From: Syntrophomonadaceae bacterium
Lineage (GTDB): Bacteria > Bacillota > Syntrophomonadia > Syntrophomonadales > Syntrophomonadaceae
Reading direction: 5' to 3'
NCBI GenBank assembly: GCA_012522705.1
Contig: JAAYJY010000025.1
Span: 1-15,998, forward strand
Length of the DNA: 15,998 nt
Part shown: positions 7,301 through 13,290 of the stretch, piece after piece
Numbering within the stretch: position 1 is the first letter of the stretch
How the letters are laid out: the number at the start of each line of letters is the position of its first letter
Notes under the pieces: generated by a model
What the model was told of the DNA's origin: nothing
Database searches by the model: none
Seen by the model: the letters and a program-made list of their open reading frames with translations, nothing else
Made by a program: the position numbers and the translations under genes

Positions 7301-7395
7301 CCCTCCTAATCTAATGATTGTATTACGGTCCTCCTCTCTGTACTTGTCGACATTATTCTTATTCCATTTCAGCCGCCATAATCCTGCCAATCATG

Positions 7396-7455
7396 AAAAA
7401 AACTGCCCGCTGGGGAAGCCCCCAATAACCTGGTGGGTGCATGACCAAGCGGCGT
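7396..7455 (-). terminator. Probable terminator of the CPBP-to-ykgJ operon
   Basis: Just after the YkgJ-family stop codon, the minus strand carries CCTGG...CCAGG, then TGGGG-GCTT-CCCCA with further GC-rich pairing, and a run of seven T (plus-strand A run 7396-7402). The T run is eight bases from the compact stem, so the exact pairing is uncertain. Its position between two same-strand units fits a transcription end before livK. Confidence 0.5.
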
Positions 7456-7463
7456 CCAGGCTG

Positions 7464-8105
7464 TTATTCCTCCAGGAAATGGTGCAGGGAGATGTCGCGG
7501 TAGTCACGGGCGTCAAGAAAACTGGCCACCCCTGGGCTGTTCCGGTATTCATCCAGCAACCCCAAAAACAACCGGTCAAAGCTGCTGGCCCCCGGTCCGG
7601 CCTCCGGGACCAGACCCTGCTGCCGGGCGAACACCTGGGTGGCCGCGGACCCCGACCAGGCGATCTTGTAAATCAGTTGTTCAGTCTGCCCCAGCAGAGG
7701 AGTACATAGATAGAAGCGACAAATTAATGATCGAACCGGATATATGGAGCAAATATTATCCCGCAGGAAAATACAAGGTTCGGGGATCAGACGCAGCAAT
7801 CCCACCTCACGTTTTTCTGCCTGGAAATAACGGACGACGAAATCATCGTATGCCGTCCCCAACATTTCCGCCATGTGACGGAAGGACACCAGATCGGGGA
7901 TGACATAGGCGGTATTGCAGCAATTGCGCTGGCAATCTTTACAGAGGGCGTGCTTATCGCGGGCGTACTGCTTGAATATGGTCTGGTCATCACAGAGGGG
8001 CTGCCAGGCGTCCAACAAGTCTTGCACGGTAGCCGGGAGATTGATCCGGATGCCGAGTCCCGGTTGACCATTTTCGCAGCCGTGATAAACCTCTACTGCC
8101 TTCAT
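7464..8105 (-). CDS. YkgJ-family cysteine-cluster protein (function unknown)
   Basis: Member of the widespread YkgJ/CxxCxxCC family, putative metal or Fe-S binding proteins without an assigned reaction. The 213-residue product has CKDCQRNCC (Cys55, 58, 62, 63), then a helical middle with DLVSFRHMAEMLG, and the second signature CIFLRDNICSIYPVRSLICR, which supplies three more Cys. These match the family pattern CxxCxxxCC ... CPFL-x-CsIYp-RP-CR, except that the usual RPxxCR reads RSLICR. Its ATG (8105-8103) overlaps the RNase HI stop codon as ATGA, so translation is coupled to rnhA. A probable terminator follows. The context gives no specific pathway. Confidence 0.83.
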   Translation of the reverse strand: MKAVEVYHGCENGQPGLGIRINLPATVQDLLDAWQPLCDDQTIFKQYARDKHALCKDCQRNCCNTAYVIPDLVSFRHMAEMLGTAYDDFVVRYFQAEKREVGLLRLIPEPCIFLRDNICSIYPVRSLICRFYLCTPLLGQTEQLIYKIAWSGSAATQVFARQQGLVPEAGPGASSFDRLFLGLLDEYRNSPGVASFLDARDYRDISLHHFLEE

Positions 8106-8557
8106 AACTTTTCTCCGGCCTGCATCTCCTTGATAGCTTGGCGGGCCAGTTCATCGCAGCGCTCGTTGTAGACGTTTCCAGCGTGCCCTTTGACCTTTAT
8201 AACCCGGACCTCATTGTCCCTGGTCAACTCCAGCAGCCGCTTCCATAGATCCTGGTTGGCCACCGGATCTTTCCTGCTGTTGAACCAGCCATTGCGCTGC
8301 CACTTATCGAGCCACTTCTGGTTGAAGGCATTCACTACATAGGCGCTGTCGGAATACACGTTCACCTTCCAACCGGACACCTTGAGGGCGCTGAGGGCTT
8401 CTATAACCGCCTGCAGTTCCATGCGCTGGTTGGTGGTTTCCGGCTCCCCGCCGCGGATTTCCTTGGTGTGGCGCCCCGACAGGAGCACCGCTCCCCATCC
8501 ACCCGGTCCCGGGTTGCCGGAACAAGCCCCATCGGTATATATATCTATCTCTTTCAT
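8102..8557 (-). CDS. rnhA: Ribonuclease HI
   Basis: Cytosolic endonuclease that degrades the RNA strand of RNA-DNA hybrids, clearing R-loops and primer remnants. The 151-residue product matches type 1 RNase H length. It starts MKEIDIYTDGACSGNPGPGG with catalytic Asp9, continues TTNQRMELQAVIEAL with Glu47, VYSDSAYVVNAFNQKWL with Asp70, and KVKGHAGNVYNERCDELAR with the flexible His near 125 and the last Asp near 135. All four acidic residues and the basic-protrusion segment (KWLDKWQRNGW) are present, so it should be active. It lies 31 bases downstream of the HAD gene and overlaps the YkgJ-family gene by four bases. Its own Shine-Dalgarno is weak (GGGAAGG, more than 10 bases upstream). Confidence 0.96.
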   Translation of the reverse strand: MKEIDIYTDGACSGNPGPGGWGAVLLSGRHTKEIRGGEPETTNQRMELQAVIEALSALKVSGWKVNVYSDSAYVVNAFNQKWLDKWQRNGWFNSRKDPVANQDLWKRLLELTRDNEVRVIKVKGHAGNVYNERCDELARQAIKEMQAGEKL

Positions 8558-8588
8558 GATTTACAGCCTTCCCATTCCATGACCTAGC

Positions 8589-9293
8589 CTAGAACAGCTG
8601 CAGCAATTCGGACAGAGAACGGATGCGGTAGTCGCAGTCGGCAGTGATCTCAGTGATGTGCGCGTCCGGCGCCAGCCACACCGTGGTCATGCCGGCAGCC
8701 CGAGCCCCCACCATATCTGTGTTGCTGTTATCGCCCACGTGGGCGGCGGCGTAGTTGGGTACTCCCAGTTGCTGGAGGGTGTATTCAAATATTTTAACAT
8801 TGGGCTTAGCCCAGCGCACCTCGTCGGAGAACACGGTGACCGCGAAATAACCGAAGATCCCATCCGTACGCATTAGGTCGCGCAGCATAAGTCCCGGTGA
8901 AATCCCGGTATTGCAGATCACAGCCATTTCATAACGGCTCGCCAGCACGGGAAGCACCTCCAGAACCCCGTCATTGAGTTGGGGCGGGGTCTTTATTGAG
9001 GTATAAACTTCATAGGCCTTCTTCCATTCATCCATGCTCAGCTTAAATTTGAGCTGATCCAAAACGAACTCCATCTGGCCCCGGGGGGTTAGATCAAGTC
9101 CGCATTCTATCTGAGAATGGTAGGCATACTGCCAGCTGTCATAGAAGGCCTCACGAATAGAGTCGGTATCGACAAGGTATCCCATATCCCCCACAGTCTC
9201 CTGGAACATGTCTACCCGCCATTTGGCAAACCCCTCATTACGGGGTATTTTATAAAGGGTATCCCAGAAGTCGAAGGTAATCGCCTTCAGCAA
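8589..9293 (-). CDS. HAD-superfamily hydrolase
   Basis: Haloacid-dehalogenase-fold hydrolase, probably a phosphatase acting on a small phosphorylated metabolite in the cytosol; the substrate cannot be told from sequence. The 234-residue product has motif I FDFWDTLY (nucleophile Asp8, Asp11), motif II VICNTG, the lysine motif RWAKPNVKIFEYTLQQLGV, and motif IV HVGDNSNTDMVGARAAGM. A helical cap lies between motifs I and II, as in subfamily I. I set the start at TTG 9293-9291 because GGGAGG lies just upstream at normal spacing; an in-frame GTG at 9311 has no ribosome binding site and would add only six residues. It sits between the FmdB-like gene and rnhA on the same strand. Confidence 0.88.
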   Translation of the reverse strand: MLKAITFDFWDTLYKIPRNEGFAKWRVDMFQETVGDMGYLVDTDSIREAFYDSWQYAYHSQIECGLDLTPRGQMEFVLDQLKFKLSMDEWKKAYEVYTSIKTPPQLNDGVLEVLPVLASRYEMAVICNTGISPGLMLRDLMRTDGIFGYFAVTVFSDEVRWAKPNVKIFEYTLQQLGVPNYAAAHVGDNSNTDMVGARAAGMTTVWLAPDAHITEITADCDYRIRSLSELLQLF

Positions 9294-9329
9294 ACCATCC
9301 CCTCCCGTCACGATCGTGCGGCTGAGCCC

Positions 9330-9638
9330 CTAGCCGGCACCGGATTCCGCTATATTTTTGGTGGTCTTTTCGGATTGCTCCACAAAGCCTTTCACGTCCC
9401 CGTCCAGGATGGCCTGGTTGTCGACCTGGCGCGCCTTGTTCAGAGTACGGGCTTTATCCTTCAAGCTGTTGTCGGTCTTGTAGAACCCTGACCCCTTAAA
9501 CACTACCCCCACGTTCTTGCTGATGAGCCTATGCACCGGGCTGCCGCATTCCGGGCAAACTGTCAGCGGGTCATCGGTTATCTTTTGTTTGGCTTCGAAA
9601 TGTCCACATTTCTCACAACGGTAATCGTAGATGGGCAC
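9330..9638 (-). CDS. FmdB-family zinc-ribbon regulatory protein
   Basis: Small zinc-ribbon protein of the FmdB family, named from a putative regulator of formamidase genes; its true role is unknown. The 102-residue product opens MPIYDYRCEKCGHFEAKQKI with Cys8 and Cys11, then VCPECGSPVHRLISKNVGVV with Cys28 and Cys31, forming one zinc knuckle. The FKGSGFYKTD segment is the usual conserved tail of the domain. The rest is charged, low-complexity and probably disordered. The start is GTG 9638-9636, which gives the invariant MPIY N-terminus; AGGAG is about 11 bases upstream, a little far. It follows the CPBP gene after about 90 bases and precedes the HAD gene by about 37. Confidence 0.88.
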   Translation of the reverse strand: MPIYDYRCEKCGHFEAKQKITDDPLTVCPECGSPVHRLISKNVGVVFKGSGFYKTDNSLKDKARTLNKARQVDNQAILDGDVKGFVEQSEKTTKNIAESGAG

Positions 9639-9729
9639 CTTAAGTCACTCTCCTACATAATATATCGGCCCGCAGCCATATATGCCGCAGTCAGGTCCAC
9701 CCGGGTCGGTCTCCTCGCGGTACTGCGCG

Positions 9730-10428
9730 TCAACCAATGCCCAAGCAAGTACCAAGCAGTATTATCGCAAACATAGTCCCGTTCCACAACCCATGGGCTA
9801 CCATGGGTACCAAAATACTGCCGCTCTTCTCATACATGTAGCACAGGATAGCCCCGCCTACTGCCAACGGCAGGCCCCGCCACAGATCAAAGTGGGCCAG
9901 GCCGAATACGAGCCCGGCAATTATGGCCCCCCAGGCCGGCCCCAGGTGTTTGCGGAAAACCGGATAGACCATCCCCCGGTAGAAAAGCTCCTCCGCAACC
10001 GGTGCCAGCACCGTGCCGGCGAACACCAGTGCGATGATGTCGGGCAAACGTTGGGCCGTACGCAATACCTGCTCTATTTCCTGCATTTCCAGGTCGGGTT
10101 GGAAATACTGCAGCACGTAACCCATCAAGGCCACCATGATGACCAGCAGCACCCCGCCTTTTAGCCCATAATTGGCGAAAGCCTGCCACCCCACCCGGCG
10201 CAGTCCCAAGTTACTCCACGTGGATTTTCTAAACACCACCGCATCCAGGTATACGAACAGGACGGTGGCTGCGAACTGGACCCCGAACAGGAATATGAAC
10301 AGCCGTATGGGGTCGCGTTCCAGCCCGATGCCGGTGAACAGCGCCACTACGGCTGCTGCGGTGGAGATGGCGGTAATGCCCAGGTAGACTACGATGATAT
10401 CTACAAATCCCCAGCGCGGTTTCTCCAT
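9730..10428 (-). CDS. CPBP-family intramembrane glutamic endopeptidase
   Basis: Polytopic membrane protein of the CPBP (Abi, CAAX-prenyl-protease-like) family; members cleave or process substrates within the membrane, and in bacteria some serve bacteriocin immunity. The 232-residue product has several hydrophobic helices and all catalytic motifs: EELFYRG (Glu146, Glu147, Arg151), FGLAH (His179) and HGLWN (His212, Asn216). The substrate is unknown. The ATG at 10428 has AGGGGG eight bases upstream and a perfect TATAAT some 25 bases before the start, making this the likely first gene of the unit that runs through fmdB, HAD, rnhA and ykgJ. No bacteriocin gene is visible nearby, so a housekeeping role is as likely as immunity. 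Confidence 0.92.
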   Translation of the reverse strand: MEKPRWGFVDIIVVYLGITAISTAAAVVALFTGIGLERDPIRLFIFLFGVQFAATVLFVYLDAVVFRKSTWSNLGLRRVGWQAFANYGLKGGVLLVIMVALMGYVLQYFQPDLEMQEIEQVLRTAQRLPDIIALVFAGTVLAPVAEELFYRGMVYPVFRKHLGPAWGAIIAGLVFGLAHFDLWRGLPLAVGGAILCYMYEKSGSILVPMVAHGLWNGTMFAIILLGTCLGIG

Positions 10429-10451
10429 TTTGTCTGCCCCCTAACTACCCT

Positions 10452-10480
10452 ATTATACTTTATCTGCCCCAAAATTAATC
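10452..10480 (-). promoter_or_regulatory. Candidate promoter for the CPBP operon
   Basis: A perfect TATAAT lies on the minus strand at 10457-10452, with an A/T-rich GATTAA at 10480-10475 at 17-base spacing, a poor -35 match. Placement just before the first gene of the minus-strand unit supports it; the weak -35 suggests modest or activator-dependent expression. Confidence 0.5.
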
Positions 10481-10571
10481 CTGTTTTTGTGACCCCTCCG
10501 CTCATGGAATAGATATCTGTGGACATAATAAATATAACCATGCCCCCCGACGAGCGAAAAGGAGGATGCCC

Positions 10572-11057
10572 ATGACCCCCCTGATATTTATTATCCTGAC
10601 CAGTGCCGTCTTAAGCGGTCTGATCCTATGGGTTCTCCGGTGGCTGAACCACAACGGTGCCCGGCGGATACCGCTGCGGGAATTCAACTTTGAGAGCGCT
10701 GCTGAATTGGCCCGGCCCGAACAGGGAGAGTATTATCTGGCCGAAAACACGATTAAACTGCAGCCCATCGGATCTGGCTGGGCCCGGGTGTCCTGGAACC
10801 TGAGCCGGCCCAAATGGGAACAGGCCTGTGCTGAATACCACCTCAAGCCCGAACTGAAGTATATAGCCCTGCGACTCCAGGCTGATAATGGCAAGTTCCA
10901 TGAACTGGACCTTTGGGTCAAATGCCTGGTCGGACAGTATCGGTTCAAGCCCGATCAGCATACCAGCCATTGCGCCATCCTGGGGGTAAGCCACAATCAA
11001 CAGTTCCATCCCATCCTGACCTCGGTCACGGTCAGCAACCTGGCCGCCGGTCGGTGA
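10572..11057 (+). CDS. Membrane-anchored protein with DUF4912-like domain
   Basis: Function unknown. The 161-residue product has one N-terminal membrane segment (TPLIFIILTSAVLSGLILWV, followed by a basic WLNHNGARR), so the rest is probably cytoplasmic. The soluble part, residues about 48-155, reads as a beta-rich domain: ENTIKLQPIGSGWARVSWNL, then a helix PKWEQACAEY, LKYIALRLQ, and a C-terminal GQYRFKPDQHTSHCAILGVS followed by FHPILTSVTV. This order (W-x-xW-like strand, lRL strand, AELG-like strand, final pi-x-S-x-V) resembles DUF4912, but I judged this by eye. AAGGAGG abuts an ATG at 10566 and lies six bases before the ATG at 10572, which I take as the start. It diverges from the CPBP gene and is followed by short repeats. 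Confidence 0.65.
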   Translation: MTPLIFIILTSAVLSGLILWVLRWLNHNGARRIPLREFNFESAAELARPEQGEYYLAENTIKLQPIGSGWARVSWNLSRPKWEQACAEYHLKPELKYIALRLQADNGKFHELDLWVKCLVGQYRFKPDQHTSHCAILGVSHNQQFHPILTSVTVSNLAAGR

Positions 11058-11115
11058 TCTGATATATGCCGGTCAGTAGTCTGACACATGCCGGCCGGGT
11101 CGGCAGTCTGATATA
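11047..11115 (+). repeat. 22-nt imperfect tandem repeat, 2.5-3 copies, with palindromic core
   Basis: Two 22-base units (11047-11068 and 11069-11090) share CCGGTC-GT--TCTGA-A-ATG, differing at a few positions. A third copy from 11091 has a short insertion and again contains CGGCAGTCTGATATAA. The second unit holds an inverted repeat GTCAG-TAGT-CTGAC (11072-11085). The array starts inside the last codons of the DUF4912-like gene and runs into the spacer before fdhD. The rest of this spacer (to 11174) shows no gene. It could be a protein-binding site or simple drift. Confidence 0.6.
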
Positions 11116-11174
11116 ACCTGACCGCGCTTGTGACCAGCCGACTTGACTGCCCCTTCCGAAACCAGCTCACCCGC

Positions 11175-11203
11175 TTGTCACTCCGGCCCTGATACCCTAT
11201 AAT
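11175..11203 (+). promoter_or_regulatory. Sigma-A promoter of fdhD
   Basis: TTGTCA (11175-11180, five of six consensus bases) and a perfect TATAAT (11198-11203) are separated by exactly 17 bases. Transcription would start near 11210, leaving a leader of about 115 bases before the TTG start of fdhD. Confidence 0.85.
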
Positions 11204-11209
11204 TTTTAA

Positions 11210-11324
11210 GATAAACGAATTCAACCTATAGTAGGCATTGAGGCCTTTGGGATCATCCGTTCCGGTCGGGCGATGATCGAAAACGTCTCAGAAACTTTAT
11301 GATCGGCGAAAAGGAGGCTATCCA
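11210..11324 (+). promoter_or_regulatory. Structured leader of fdhD
   Basis: The leader contains GATCATC (11251-11257), which can pair with GATGATC (11272-11278) or alternatively with ATGATC (11299-11304), close to the AAGGAGG at 11311-11317. A small AGGC/GCCT stem lies at 11233-11246. Two ATGATCG copies (11273, 11299) make these pairings exclusive. No known riboswitch consensus is recognised; a molybdenum-cofactor element was looked for and not seen. Confidence 0.3.
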
Positions 11325-12116
11325 TTGGCTGATCTTCCTGTCAGCAAGCAAAGGGATATAACCAGCTACGATGCTGGCACCGTAAAGCACATCCAGGATG
11401 CGGTAGTCGAGGAGTATCCTCTCACCATGTATCTTAACGGGGCCGAACTGGCTACCATGGTTTGCTCCCCCGCCGGGTTCGATGAACTGGCGGCCGGATT
11501 CCTTCTTAGCGAAGGCCTGGTCAGACAACCCTCGGATCTGCTGGAAGTAAGAGTAAACGAAGAAGAAGGCTCCCTCTTTATCATGACCGCCCGGGGTACC
11601 TCCCAGCACACTGGGGCTGGCCGCCGCCACATAACCAGCGGCGCCGGCAAGAGCGGGACCCATTTCCGCTTCATTAATGCCGCCCGGGAGATTCCCCCGA
11701 ACCACTCCCCGGCGCTATTCGCCCCCCCCCACTTGTTGGAGATGATCGACCAGTTGCAGCAGCGCTCCGCCACCTTTATGCGCACCGGCGGCGTACACAG
11801 TGCCGCCCTGGCCGATACGGACGGTATGATCTGCATGTTTGAGGATATCGGCCGCCATAATGCGGTTGACAAAGTGCTGGGCTACGCCTTCCTGAACAGA
11901 ATCCCCAGCCAGGACAAGATACTGTTGCTGAGCGGGCGGATAGCCTCGGAGATACTCCTGAAAGCGGCCCGGGCTGGAATACCGCTGGTGCTGTCCCGCT
12001 CAGCCCCTACCGGCCTTACCATTGACCTGGCCGAAGAGTTGAACATCACCGTGGTCGGTTTCGCCCGCGGTAAACGATTGAGCATCTACACCCACCCAAA
12101 GAGGGTCTTATTATAG
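11325..12116 (+). CDS. fdhD: FdhD-like formate dehydrogenase maturation protein lacking the usual cysteine
   Basis: FdhD moves sulfur from the cysteine desulfurase IscS to the molybdenum/tungsten bis-MGD cofactor of formate dehydrogenase, making it active. The 263-residue product follows the family from end to end: VCSPAGFDELAAGFLLSEGL, then HITSGAGKSGTHF, a central TGGVHSAALAD, CMFEDIGRHNAVDKVLGYAF, LLSGRIASEILLKAARAGIP, and SRSAPTGLTIDLAEELNITV followed by GFARGKRLSIYT. In related proteins the second segment usually has Cys in SGCG or SSCG; here residue 107 is Ala (GCC at 11643-11645). The start is TTG 11325 with AAGGAGG seven bases upstream. A strong promoter and a structured leader precede it; nadA follows after 23 bases. 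No formate dehydrogenase gene is in the window. Confidence 0.92.
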   Translation: MADLPVSKQRDITSYDAGTVKHIQDAVVEEYPLTMYLNGAELATMVCSPAGFDELAAGFLLSEGLVRQPSDLLEVRVNEEEGSLFIMTARGTSQHTGAGRRHITSGAGKSGTHFRFINAAREIPPNHSPALFAPPHLLEMIDQLQQRSATFMRTGGVHSAALADTDGMICMFEDIGRHNAVDKVLGYAFLNRIPSQDKILLLSGRIASEILLKAARAGIPLVLSRSAPTGLTIDLAEELNITVVGFARGKRLSIYTHPKRVLL

Positions 12117-12139
12117 TGTTTATAAAGGGGGTTACTGAA

Positions 12140-13063
12140 TTGGTGCACCAGGACGACACAAAGATGATGGAAGAAATAAGATGGCTCAAAGCCGAGAAAT
12201 CAGTTTATATTATCGCCCATTATTATCAGAATGGAGCGATCCAGGACGTGGCTGATTTTGTTGGCGATTCCTACGCCATGGCCCTGGCGGCCAAGGACTC
12301 CCCCCTGGACACCATTCTGGTGGCCGGGGTCGATTTTATGGCTGAGTCGGCGGCCATCCTCTGCCCGGACAAAACCGTCCTGTCACCGGAGCTCACCTCA
12401 ACCTGCCCGATGGCCGACAGCATTGAGGTCAGCGACGTGGAGCGCTTCAAGCAGGAGCACCCGGAAGGCTTGGTGGTAAGCTTCGTCAATACCCCCGCCG
12501 CCATCAAAGCGGTCAGCGATATCTGCGTAACCTCATCCAATGCCGCCCGGATAATCGAAAAGCTGCCTCAAGACGTGCCGATCTTTTTCGTCCCCGACCA
12601 AAACCTGGGGTGCAATATCTCCGCTCGCTTGGACCGTCCCCTGGAATGTTTCCCGTCCAGTTGTCCTATCCATGCAGCGGTAACTCCGGAGAGCATCCTG
12701 GAAAAAAAGGCCCAATATCCTGATGCGGCAGTGTTGGTGCACCCGGAATGCGATCCCCGGGTAGTAGCCTTGGCTGATTATGTGGGCAGCACCGCGGGCA
12801 TAATCGACTATGCTGTCCATACCGAGCGGCAGCAGTTGATTATCGGCACCGAATGCGGCATCTTCCACAAGATAAAACAGGTCAGCCCCGGCAAGGAACT
12901 GATTCTGGCCGACCCCAACCTGATATGCCAGGATATGAAGAAGATTACTTTGGAAAAAGTCCTTGCCTCTCTGCAAACGATGGAAACCCGCATTACGGTA
13001 CCCGAAGACATCCGGGTCAAAGCAGCCGCCGCCCTGGAAAAAATGATTGAGTACTCATCCTGA
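12140..13063 (+). CDS. nadA: Quinolinate synthase NadA
   Basis: NadA condenses iminoaspartate with dihydroxyacetone phosphate to quinolinate, an early step of NAD synthesis, using an oxygen-sensitive [4Fe-4S] cluster. The 307-residue product carries VYIIAHYYQNGAIQDVADFV, GVDFMAESAAIL, PDQNLG, VLVHPEC and VGSTAGI. The three expected cluster ligands are all present: Cys89 in STCPMAD, Cys175 in SSCPIH, and Cys263 in LICQDMKK. I set the start at TTG 12140 because AAAGGGGG (12124-12131) stands eight bases before it; GTG at 12143 is possible, and a GTG at 12116 overlapping the fdhD stop codon has no ribosome binding site. It lies 23 bases after fdhD and is probably co-transcribed. The usual nadB and nadC partners are not nearby. 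A structured 3' region with a terminator follows. Confidence 0.94.
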   Translation: MVHQDDTKMMEEIRWLKAEKSVYIIAHYYQNGAIQDVADFVGDSYAMALAAKDSPLDTILVAGVDFMAESAAILCPDKTVLSPELTSTCPMADSIEVSDVERFKQEHPEGLVVSFVNTPAAIKAVSDICVTSSNAARIIEKLPQDVPIFFVPDQNLGCNISARLDRPLECFPSSCPIHAAVTPESILEKKAQYPDAAVLVHPECDPRVVALADYVGSTAGIIDYAVHTERQQLIIGTECGIFHKIKQVSPGKELILADPNLICQDMKKITLEKVLASLQTMETRITVPEDIRVKAAAALEKMIEYSS

Positions 13064-13066
13064 TGT

Positions 13067-13155
13067 AAAGGGACCCTTTGGCCGGTGCATCTGCTTGAGG
13101 AAAGATCCTTTCCTAACCGGTCATTGGCCGGTACCCGTAAGCTCATTGCCTACTG
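13067..13155 (+). promoter_or_regulatory. Structured RNA region after nadA with alternative pairings
   Basis: AGGAAAG-ATC-CTTTCCT (13098-13114) sits inside an outer stem GGCCGGT (13080-13086) with ACCGGTC (13116-13122). The same ACCGGTC can instead pair with a second GGCCGGT at 13126-13132 over a three-base loop. Further, GGTACCCGT (13130-13138) can pair with ACGGG (13156-13160), the 5' arm of the downstream terminator. The 10-mer GGCCGGTACC occurs at 13126-13135 and again at 13159-13168. This is attenuator-like, but a promoter downstream of the terminator argues that it is simply the nadA 3' end. Confidence 0.4.
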
Positions 13156-13186
13156 ACGGGCCGGTACCAACCAAGGCCCGTTTTTC
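13156..13186 (+). terminator. Rho-independent terminator after nadA
   Basis: ACGGGCC (13156-13162) pairs with GGCCCGT (13175-13181); the stem extends with GGT/ACC after a two-base bulge, and a T run (TTTTT, 13181-13185) follows. It closes the fdhD-nadA unit just before the mnmA promoter. Confidence 0.8.
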
Positions 13187-13190
13187 ATTT

Positions 13191-13219
13191 ATGACCTCTC
13201 CAGCCAATGGTGGTATGAT
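13191..13219 (+). promoter_or_regulatory. Extended -10 promoter for mnmA
   Basis: ATGACC (13191-13196, four of six) is followed after 17 bases by TATGAT (13214-13219, five of six), with an extended -10 TG at 13211-13212. Transcription would start near 13226, about 65 bases before the mnmA start. The position directly after the nadA terminator supports it. Confidence 0.65.
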
Positions 13220-13290
13220 TGACTAAAAGGATAGTTATCTCCCCAATGTCATATATCTTCCGGTTTATCCCGGCAGAAAGGGGTGGGGGC

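Noticed and set aside
7301..7390. Extended livK start at the ATG 7390
   Set aside because: It would add 30 residues before a normal lipoprotein signal sequence, and the sequence before it is the probable upstream terminator; the start near 7300 has AGGAGG.
9639..9729. Palindromes CATATATG and ACCCGGGT in the CPBP-fmdB spacer as regulatory sites
   Set aside because: Each is a short 8-base palindrome without repeated copies, so chance is a sufficient explanation.
9730..10428. CPBP gene as part of a bacteriocin immunity system
   Set aside because: No precursor peptide, modification enzyme or exporter gene is next to it; its neighbours are housekeeping genes.
12116..12139. nadA start at GTG 12116 overlapping the fdhD stop codon
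   Set aside because: No ribosome binding site precedes it, whereas AAAGGGGG is well spaced before the TTG at 12140.
13126..13138. T-box-like element (GGTACC-CG) before mnmA
   Set aside because: The conserved T-box sequence is not matched, there is no specifier stem, and mnmA and nadA are not usual T-box targets.
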